From Telmatospirillum sp. J64-1 (GTDB taxonomy: Bacteria; Pseudomonadota; Alphaproteobacteria; Rhodospirillales; Magnetospirillaceae): a stretch of DNA of 64,000 nucleotides. Shown one piece after another: positions 57,894-64,000 of the stretch. Every line of letters starts with the position of its first letter. The first letter of the stretch is position 1. The stretch lies in the NCBI RefSeq assembly GCF_006980715.1, contig NZ_SBHN01000002.1:124001-188000 (forward strand). Reading direction: 5' to 3'. Position numbers and translations under genes: made by a program. The notes beneath the pieces are model-generated. The model was not told where the DNA came from, searched no databases, and worked only from the letters and a program-made list of their open reading frames with translations.

Positions 57894-58715
57894 TCAGGCG
57901 CCGGGCTGTTCGGAAGCGGCTTCGACGGCGGCCGGGTTGGCCTCGACTTCACCTTCTTCCTCGAGGGCCGGCTCGGCAATGGTTTCCGCCTGCTCGCCCA
58001 CATCGACGCCCGAACGGGTCATTTCAGCCTGGATACCGGCCAGCACCGAACCGACCATCAGGTCGCAATAGGTGGTGATGGCGCGGATGGCGTCGTCATT
58101 GCCCGGGATCGGGAAGGTCACGCCGTTCGGATCGGAGTTGCTGTCCAGGATGGCGACGACCGGGATGCCCAGCTTGTTGGCTTCCTGAACGGCCAGCGCT
58201 TCCTTGTTGGTGTCGATGATGAAGATGATGTCCGGCAGGCCACCCATCTCCTTGATGCCACCCAGGGCGCGCTCGAGCTTCTCGCGCTCGCGGTCAAGGT
58301 TCAGCTGTTCCTTCTTGGTCAGACCCTGCAGGTTGCCCTGGGCAAACTGCTCGTCCATTTCGCGCAGGCGCTTGATGGAATGCGAGATGGTCTTCCAGTT
58401 GGTCAGCATGCCGCCGAGCCAGCGATGGTTGACATAGTACTGGCCGCAACGGCGGGCGGCATCGGCGACCACGTCGGCGGCCTGATGCTTGGTGCCCACG
58501 AACAGCACGCGGCCACCGGCGGCAACCACGTCACGCACGGCCTGCATGCCGCGATGCAGCATCGGAACGGTCTGCTGCAGGTCGATGATGTGGATGTTGT
58601 TGCGGACGCCGAAGATGAACGGAGCCATCTTGGGGTTCCAGCGGCGGGTGTGGTGACCGAAATGAACGCCAGCTTCGATCAGCTGACGCATGGTGAAGGT
58701 CGGCAGAGCGGACAT
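57894..58715 (-). CDS. rpsB: 30S ribosomal protein S2
   Basis: A late-binding small-subunit protein needed for mRNA binding via S1. I start at the ATG at 58715 ([20 protein letters not shown]), where AGGA lies seven bases upstream; the frame runs into the leader only by chance. The 273-residue protein has [68 protein letters not shown] split over two conserved segments, and [11 protein letters not shown] Glu/Ala-rich tail of about 35 residues is a usual alphaproteobacterial extension. Confidence 0.97.
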   Translation of the reverse strand: MSALPTFTMRQLIEAGVHFGHHTRRWNPKMAPFIFGVRNNIHIIDLQQTVPMLHRGMQAVRDVVAAGGRVLFVGTKHQAADVVADAARRCGQYYVNHRWLGGMLTNWKTISHSIKRLREMDEQFAQGNLQGLTKKEQLNLDREREKLERALGGIKEMGGLPDIIFIIDTNKEALAVQEANKLGIPVVAILDSNSDPNGVTFPIPGNDDAIRAITTYCDLMVGSVLAGIQAEMTRSGVDVGEQAETIAEPALEEEGEVEANPAAVEAASEQPGA

Positions 58716-58759
58716 AAGAGAATCCTTTGTTTCTCCGGTTGAACCTCCGTAGGAGATGA

Positions 58760-58791
58760 GTCGGCAGCCCGGCCAAGAGGCCGGAGCCGAC
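58760..58791 (-). promoter_or_regulatory. rpsB leader stem-loop
   Basis: GTCGGC (58760-58765) pairs with GCCGAC (58786-58791), and inside it CCGGCC pairs with GGCCGG around an AAGA loop (plus-strand view). The structure lies between the candidate promoter and the rpsB ATG, where S2 autoregulation signals occur in other bacteria. Function here is inference. Confidence 0.5.
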
Positions 58792-58857
58792 ACCGGAGCG
58801 ACCGCAGAGAAGATGCTTCTTCGCGGCCGCGCTCCCACGTGCGGATTTGTGGTCGGG

Positions 58858-58886
58858 TACATAACGTCTGAGAAAGGCTTTGGCAA
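58858..58886 (-). promoter_or_regulatory. candidate promoter of rpsB-tsf
   Basis: On the minus strand TTGCCA (58886-58881) and TATGTA (58863-58858) are 17 bases apart. The start would fall near 58851, giving a leader of about 135 bases that contains the stem-loop at 58760-58791. The promoter lies just after the dnaE stop region on the same strand. Confidence 0.5.
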
Positions 58887-58930
58887 GCCCTTACGGACCC
58901 TGGCCGCAAGGCCAGTCCTTTCCCGATCGT

Positions 58931-61900
58931 CTATATTTCCTGAAGATCGGCCACGCCCGGGATGGTCCGGAGCGTCCCGATCATGTTGGGCGACAGGGCG
59001 AAACGCTGATCGAGCTGGATCTCGACCCGGCGGTTCCCGAATTCGGCGACCAGCTTGATCTGGCCCGCGCCCTTGCGCTCCTTCGCCAGCAATTCACGGA
59101 TGGCAGGCAGGGGAGCCTCGTCGCGCAAGAAGATCTTGAGCCCCGCCGCCGCCTTGGCCGCCTCCTGGTCCAGGTTCTGCACCTGGTGGGCGGTCATGCG
59201 CAATTGCTCGTCCTCGATGCGCGCGGTCACGGTGAAGAGAAGCGGCACGTTGGCGTCGAGCAATTCCCGCGCCTGGGCCAGGATCTCCGAGAACAGGGTG
59301 ACCTCGAACACCCCCGACGCATCGGAACAGGTCACGAAGGCGTAACGGCTGCCCTTTGCGGAGGTGCGCTCCTGCTTGGACAGCATGTTGCCCGCCAGCT
59401 TGACCCGCGAATTGCCCCCCCCGGCGAGATGGCGCGGCAATTCCGCCACCTTGATTACGCCCAGACGTTCCAGGCTCTTGGCATAGGCATCCATGGGATG
59501 GGCCGAGAGATAGAAGCCGATGGCGCCGAATTCCTGGCTCAGCTTTTCGGCCGGGGGCCAGTCGGGCACCTTGGGCAGGGCGATCTTCGGCGCCTGGGGT
59601 CCGGCCATGCCGAACATCGAGACCTGGGCGCTTTCGCGTTCCTCGGCCGCCGTGGCCGCATGACGCATCAAGCTTTCCAGTCCGGCGAAGAGCTGTGCCC
59701 GGTTCTGATGGATGGAATCGAAAGCACCCGACCGCACCAGGTTTTCCATCTGGCGCTTGTTGATCTGCTTCGTGTCCAACCGGTTGACGAAGTCGTTCAA
59801 GTCCTTGAAAGGACCATTCTTGTCGCGTTCCTGCACCAGCGATTGCATCGCCGCCTGCCCGACATTCTTCAATGCCGCCAGGGCATAGCGCACCGCCAAT
59901 TGCCCGTCGGGCAGACGCTCGACGGTGAAGTCATCACGCGACTTGTTAATATCGGGCGGCAAGAGCTTGATCTTCAAGCGATCCAGCTCCTGGCGGAAGG
60001 CCCCCAGCTTGTCGGTGTTGTGCATATCCAGCGTCATCGACGCGGCCATGAACTCGACCGGATGGTTGGCCTTCAGCCAAGCCGTCTGATAGGCCACCAG
60101 GGCATAGGCGGCGGCATGGGACTTGTTGAAGCCGTAGCCCGCGAACTTGTTGACCTGGTCGAAGATGTCCGATGCCTTCTGCGCATCGACGCCGCGTGCC
60201 ACCGCGCCATCGACGAACAATTTGCGCTGGGCATCCATCTCCTCCTTGATCTTCTTGCCCATGGCACGGCGCAGCAGGTCGGCGGCGCCGAGGGAGTATC
60301 CGGACAGGACCTGGGCGATCTGCATCACCTGTTCCTGGTAGATCATGATCCCGTAGGTTTCCTTCAGGATCGGCTCCAGTGTGGGATGCAGGTAATCGGG
60401 CTGCATCTCGCCATGCTTCACGGCGATGTAGATCGGGATGTTGTCCATCGGGCCGGGGCGGTAGAGCGCCACCACGGCGATGATGTCTTCGAAGACGTCG
60501 GGCCGCATCTTGCGCAGCACGTCGCGCATGCCCGAACTTTCCAGCTGGAACACCCCGGCCGTTTCGCCGCGCGCCAGAAGCTCGAAGGACTTGGGATCGT
60601 CCAGCGGCAAGGCTGAAATATCAATGTCCTTGCCCTCGGTCTGCTTGATCAGCTTCAACGCCGTCGAGATGACCGTCAGGGTCTTCAGGCCTAGGAAATC
60701 GAATTTGACCAGACCGGCGGATTCCACCCATTTCATATTGAACTGGGTCACCGGCATATCCGAGCGCGGATCGCGGTAGAGCGGAACCAGTTCGTCCAAC
60801 GGGCGGTCGCCGATCACCACGCCGGCGGCATGGGTCGAGGCGTGGCGGTACAGGCCTTCCAGCTTCATGCCGAGATCGAGCAGATGGGCCACGTTCTCGT
60901 CAGCCTCGCGCTGCTCGCGCAACAGCGGCTCGGTTTCCAGCGCCTGTTCCAGGGTGACCGGATTGGCTGGATTGTTCGGCACCAGCTTGCAGATACGGTC
61001 GACTTGGCCATAGGGCATCTGCAGGACGCGCCCCACGTCGCGCAGCACCGCACGCGCCTGAAGCTTACCGAAGGTGATGATCTGGGCGACCTGATCGTAG
61101 CCGTATTTCTGCTGGACGTAACGGATCGTCTCTTCGCGCCGGTCCTGGCAGAAGTCGATATCGAAGTCAGGCATCGAGACGCGTTCCGGGTTCAGGAAGC
61201 GTTCGAACAGCAGGGCGAAGCGCAGCGGGTCGAGGTCGGTGATGGTCAGCGCCCAGGCCACCGCCGAGCCGGCCCCGGAGCCACGACCCGGACCGACGGG
61301 AATGCCCTGCTGCTTCGACCATTGGATGAAGTCGGACACGATCAGGAAGTAGCCGGGAAAGCCCATCTGCTCGATGATGCCCAGCTCGTAATCGACGCGC
61401 TCGCGATAGGGCTTGGCAAGCTGGGCCTTCTCTTCCTCGCTCATTCCCGGCTTGAAGACATGGACCTTCAGCCGGTCTTCCAGCCCTTCCAGGACCTTCT
61501 GGCGCAGAAGCTCCGCCTCGGTCATGCCGTCTACTTTAAAAGGTGGGAGGATCGGCTTGATCTTGTTGACTTTATAGGCGCAGCGCCGGGCCACCACCAG
61601 GGTGTTGTCCACCGCTTCGGGAAGGTCTGCGAACAGGGTCCGCATCTCCTCGGCGGACTTGAAATAATGCTCCGGCGTCAGGCGACGGCGCTCTTCCTGC
61701 GAGATATAGGCGCCCTCGGCGATGCAGATCAGGGCATCGTGGGCCTCGAACATATCCCGGTCGGGAAAGAAGGGCTCGTTGGTGGCGACCAGTGGCAGGT
61801 CGTATTCATAGGCCATGTCCACCAGATCGCCCTCGATCCGGTCCTCCACCTCCAGGCCGTGGCGCATCAGCTCGACATAGAGCCGCCTGGGGAAAGCGGC

Positions 61901-62407
61901 AGCAAGGCGCTGCAGCATCGCCGCGGCCTTGTCCTTCTGCCCCTCGGACAGCATGCGTCCTACCGGTCCGGAAGGGCCGCCCGTCAGCAGGATCAGCCCC
62001 GCTGAGCGCTGCTCCAGATCGGCGACCGAAACCTGGGGCGCCTCGCCCGCATCAGTGCCGAGATAGGCCTTGGAGACCAGCTTGAGCAGGTTCTGGTATC
62101 CGGCCTCGTTCTGCGCCAGCAGCACCAGGGAATCCGGATCGGGCTTGCGGCCTTCCCGCCCCGCTCCGCCGCGCGGATCGTCCTCGCGCCGGATCGAAAG
62201 CTGGGCGCCGACAATGGGCTGAATCCCGGCATCGGCGCAGGCGGAGGAGAACTCCAGCGCACCGAAAAGATTATTGGTATCCGCAATGCCCACCGCCGGC
62301 ATGCGATGCTTGACGCAAAGCTTGATCAGCTCCTTGAGCTTGATCGCACCTTCGGAGAGCGAATAGGCGGAATGGACGCGGAGATGGACGAAATCGGCAT
62401 GAGGCAT
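58931..62407 (-). CDS. dnaE: DNA polymerase III subunit alpha
   Basis: The replicative polymerase. The 1158-residue protein starts with the PHP domain ([35 protein letters not shown]), then the polymerase core with [19 protein letters not shown], the catalytic aspartates in [36 protein letters not shown] and [20 protein letters not shown] clamp-binding motif QVSMFGM follows near residue 930, then an OB domain and the C-terminal tau-binding region. It is the DnaE1 type, not ImuC/DnaE2, given full length and context beside lolCD. The ATG has no strong ribosome site. Confidence 0.97.
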   Translation of the reverse strand: MPHADFVHLRVHSAYSLSEGAIKLKELIKLCVKHRMPAVGIADTNNLFGALEFSSACADAGIQPIVGAQLSIRREDDPRGGAGREGRKPDPDSLVLLAQNEAGYQNLLKLVSKAYLGTDAGEAPQVSVADLEQRSAGLILLTGGPSGPVGRMLSEGQKDKAAAMLQRLAAAFPRRLYVELMRHGLEVEDRIEGDLVDMAYEYDLPLVATNEPFFPDRDMFEAHDALICIAEGAYISQEERRRLTPEHYFKSAEEMRTLFADLPEAVDNTLVVARRCAYKVNKIKPILPPFKVDGMTEAELLRQKVLEGLEDRLKVHVFKPGMSEEEKAQLAKPYRERVDYELGIIEQMGFPGYFLIVSDFIQWSKQQGIPVGPGRGSGAGSAVAWALTITDLDPLRFALLFERFLNPERVSMPDFDIDFCQDRREETIRYVQQKYGYDQVAQIITFGKLQARAVLRDVGRVLQMPYGQVDRICKLVPNNPANPVTLEQALETEPLLREQREADENVAHLLDLGMKLEGLYRHASTHAAGVVIGDRPLDELVPLYRDPRSDMPVTQFNMKWVESAGLVKFDFLGLKTLTVISTALKLIKQTEGKDIDISALPLDDPKSFELLARGETAGVFQLESSGMRDVLRKMRPDVFEDIIAVVALYRPGPMDNIPIYIAVKHGEMQPDYLHPTLEPILKETYGIMIYQEQVMQIAQVLSGYSLGAADLLRRAMGKKIKEEMDAQRKLFVDGAVARGVDAQKASDIFDQVNKFAGYGFNKSHAAAYALVAYQTAWLKANHPVEFMAASMTLDMHNTDKLGAFRQELDRLKIKLLPPDINKSRDDFTVERLPDGQLAVRYALAALKNVGQAAMQSLVQERDKNGPFKDLNDFVNRLDTKQINKRQMENLVRSGAFDSIHQNRAQLFAGLESLMRHAATAAEERESAQVSMFGMAGPQAPKIALPKVPDWPPAEKLSQEFGAIGFYLSAHPMDAYAKSLERLGVIKVAELPRHLAGGGNSRVKLAGNMLSKQERTSAKGSRYAFVTCSDASGVFEVTLFSEILAQARELLDANVPLLFTVTARIEDEQLRMTAHQVQNLDQEAAKAAAGLKIFLRDEAPLPAIRELLAKERKGAGQIKLVAEFGNRRVEIQLDQRFALSPNMIGTLRTIPGVADLQEI

Positions 62408-62514
62408 GGCGACAGAGGATAGGGGAAATCGCCGCGCAAGTCACGTTCCGGCCGAGTTGCGCAGCGCTGCCTTGCACTGCCGCGGGAACGAGTCACCCGG
62501 ACCTCACGGCTTTC

Positions 62515-62548
62515 CTTCGTCATGCCCGCGAATGCGGACATGACGAAG
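62515..62548. repeat. REP-like palindrome between dnaE and lolD
   Basis: CTTCGTCATGCCCGC (62515-62529) and GCGGACATGACGAAG (62534-62548) pair with one mismatch around a short loop. The core resembles the inner arms of the nested palindrome at 29600-29793 (CGTCA, CCCGCG, GCGGGA). It lies in the 172-base gap between lolD and dnaE and is probably a dispersed REP-type element. Confidence 0.65.
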
Positions 62549-62579
62549 CTTTTCCGGCGCGGGAAGCCCCTCCCAAAAA

Positions 62580-63284
62580 TTACCGCGCCACTTCGACCAG
62601 GGTCCCTTCCTGCAGGGTGATGGTCCGGTCCATGCGGCGTGCCAGATCGGGATTATGGGTAGCGATCAGGGCCGCCAGCCCCTGGTCGCGGACCAGGCGC
62701 AGCAATTCGTCGAAGACGCCTTCCGACGTATGCGGGTCCAGGTTGCCGGTCGGCTCGTCGGCCAGCAGAAGGCGCGGCTTGTTGGCCAGCGCGCGGCAGA
62801 TGGCGACGCGCTGCTGCTCGCCGCCCGACAACTGGCCGGGACGGTGTTCGGCACGCTTGGCCAGCCCCATCTTGGTCAGCAATTCCATCGCCCGTTCGGC
62901 GGCTGCCTTACGGGTCTTGCCGGCGATCATCTGCGGCAGGATCACATTCTCGATAGCCGAGAATTCCGGCAGCAGGTGGTGATACTGATAGACAAAGCCC
63001 AGATGGCTGCGCCGCAATTCCGTGCGACGGTCGTCGGACAGCTTGGCCGTCCCTTCCCCGCCGACCATGACTTCACCGGCATCCGGGCGCTCCAGCAGAC
63101 CCGCGATATGCAGCAAGGTGGACTTGCCCGCTCCCGAAGGGCCGACCAGGGCGACGATCTCGCCGACGCGGACCTCCAGATTGGCGCCCTGCAGCACGTC
63201 CAGCGTCTCGCGGCCCTGCTTGAAGCAGCGGTGGACACCGTCCAGGTGCAAGGCGGCATCGGTCCTTACATTGACCTTATTCAT
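62580..63284 (-). CDS. lolD: lipoprotein-releasing ABC transporter ATP-binding protein LolD
   Basis: Powers release of outer-membrane lipoproteins from the inner membrane to LolA. The 234-residue ATPase has Walker A in [18 protein letters not shown], the Q-loop [19 protein letters not shown] typical of LolD/MacB-type ATPases, the signature [17 protein letters not shown], Walker [13 protein letters not shown] and the H-loop [11 protein letters not shown]. The start has GAGG eight bases upstream and overlaps the end of the permease gene by eight bases. Confidence 0.95.
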   Translation of the reverse strand: MNKVNVRTDAALHLDGVHRCFKQGRETLDVLQGANLEVRVGEIVALVGPSGAGKSTLLHIAGLLERPDAGEVMVGGEGTAKLSDDRRTELRRSHLGFVYQYHHLLPEFSAIENVILPQMIAGKTRKAAAERAMELLTKMGLAKRAEHRPGQLSGGEQQRVAICRALANKPRLLLADEPTGNLDPHTSEGVFDELLRLVRDQGLAALIATHNPDLARRMDRTITLQEGTLVEVAR

Positions 63285-64000
63285 AGCGCAGGGCCTCCAC
63301 CGGATCGAGGCGCGCGGCGCGCCAGGCAGGATAGATCGTAGCGCCGAAGGACAAGCCCAGCGCCATCCCCACCACCCACAGCACTTCCATGGGATCGACC
63401 CGGGCGGGAAGCTGGGACAGGAAGTAGATTTCGGCGGCGAACAGATCCACGCCCGTTATGCCTTCGAGGAAATGCCGGATCCTATCCACGTTCAGCGCGA
63501 AGGACAGCCCCAGGATGACACCCGAAACCGTACCGACCACGCCAATGCTGGCCCCCGACAGGAAGAAGATGCGCATGATCATGCCCCGCGTCGCCCCCAT
63601 GGTGCGCAGCACGGCGATATCGCGGCCCTTGTCCTTCACCAGCATGATCAGACTGGAAATGATGTTGAAGGCCGCTACCAGGATGATCAGCGTCAGGATC
63701 AGGAACATGACGTTCCGTTCCACCTGGATGGCATTGAAGAAGCTGGCATTGGCCTGCTGCCAGTCATACAGGGTCACCGGCCGGTCGGCATTGTTCGGAA
63801 TGGCGCTGCGCAGCGCCGTGACGGCCTCGGGCGTGGTGGCGAAGACTTCCAGATAGGTCACCGCTTCGGGCAGGCGGAAATAGACCTGCGCGGCCTCCAG
63901 CGGCATGAAAATGAAGCCGGAATCGTATTCGAACATGCCCACGTCGAAGGTCGCCACGATGCGATAGGCCCGCATGCGCGGTACCGTGCCGAAAGCGGTC
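63277..64000 (-). CDS. lolC: lipoprotein-releasing ABC transporter permease (LolC/LolE family), C-terminal part
   Basis: The gene enters from the right edge, so only about the last 240 residues are seen. A periplasmic segment ([40 protein letters not shown]) is followed by three membrane segments ([60 protein letters not shown]) and the MacB/FtsX-type ending [17 protein letters not shown]. The conserved cytoplasmic coupling region [19 protein letters not shown] is present. LolC and LolE cannot be told apart without the N-terminus; alphaproteobacteria often have a single hybrid. It is co-transcribed with lolD. Confidence 0.92.
   Translation of the reverse strand, partial: TAFGTVPRMRAYRIVATFDVGMFEYDSGFIFMPLEAAQVYFRLPEAVTYLEVFATTPEAVTALRSAIPNNADRPVTLYDWQQANASFFNAIQVERNVMFLILTLIILVAAFNIISSLIMLVKDKGRDIAVLRTMGATRGMIMRIFFLSGASIGVVGTVSGVILGLSFALNVDRIRHFLEGITGVDLFAAEIYFLSQLPARVDPMEVLWVVGMALGLSFGATIYPAWRAARLDPVEALRYE

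Noticed and set aside
58880-60616. 578-codon plus-strand frame opposite dnaE
   Set aside because: Shadow of the polymerase gene, with composition typical of antisense frames.

Overview
The window is a stretch of core chromosome from a GC-rich alphaproteobacterium, most likely of the Rhodospirillales and perhaps close to Magnetospirillum or its relatives. The assignment rests on gene order and protein style: an E1-beta subunit with its own lipoyl domain beside lipA and a ratA/COQ10-like gene, LpxI in place of LpxH, the lpxD-fabZ-lpxA-lpxI set downstream of bamA/skp, trpGDC-moaC-lexA-comEC-gltX-gltA, and a direct-repeat LexA box GAAC-N7-GAAC. I saw no rRNA, tRNA, CRISPR array, prophage, insertion sequence or obvious foreign island. 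Genes are densely packed on both strands, with many 1-11 bp overlaps.

Layout. 1-1.4 kb (minus): 5' part of a RelA/SpoT (Rsh) gene, rpoZ and folK. 1.6-4.7 kb (plus): a nucleic-acid group of NYN-domain protein, family-5 uracil-DNA glycosylase and RecQ. 4.7-6.8 kb (minus): molybdopterin oxidoreductase, smpB, dapA. 7-10.6 kb (plus): soluble lytic transglycosylase, HAD dehalogenase-like protein, threonine/serine dehydratase. 10.6-12.9 kb: M23 peptidase (minus) and the pgpA-cinA pair (plus). 12.9-19.5 kb (minus): the pyruvate dehydrogenase operon pdhA-pdhB-pdhC-lpdA, a terminator, then lipA (lipoylation) and ratA. 20-26 kb: a small unknown gene (plus), then ftsB, eno, kdsA, pyrG, secG, tpiA (minus).

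26-42.7 kb: ppiD-trpE, a roughly 195-bp nested palindrome, a copper chaperone, a YaiI-family gene, an RhlE-type helicase with a long leader, a YibQ-type divergent polysaccharide deacetylase, trpGDC-moaC, lexA, comEC, gltX, gltA and a tiny membrane protein. 42.7-44.1 kb: glyoxalase I and a Gfo/Idh oxidoreductase. 44.2-58.7 kb (minus) is one long envelope/translation block, in transcription order rpsB, tsf, pyrH, frr, uppS, cdsA, dxr, rseP, bamA, skp, lpxD, fabZ, lpxA, lpxI, lpxB. It joins ribosome supply, isoprenoid and phospholipid precursors, outer-membrane protein assembly and lipid A synthesis. 58.9-64 kb (minus): lolC/E (cut by the window end), lolD and dnaE.

Nearly everything is a recognisable housekeeping family, and I do not see a convincing undescribed multi-gene system. 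The items most worth a second look are the nested palindrome after trpE, two small uncharacterised proteins (20.0 kb and 42.5 kb), the LexA promoter/operator, the Gfo/Idh gene beside the lipid A genes, leader hairpins at rpsB, and the phased CTTACC repeats before the NYN gene. Promoters and hairpins were read by eye and are candidates only.
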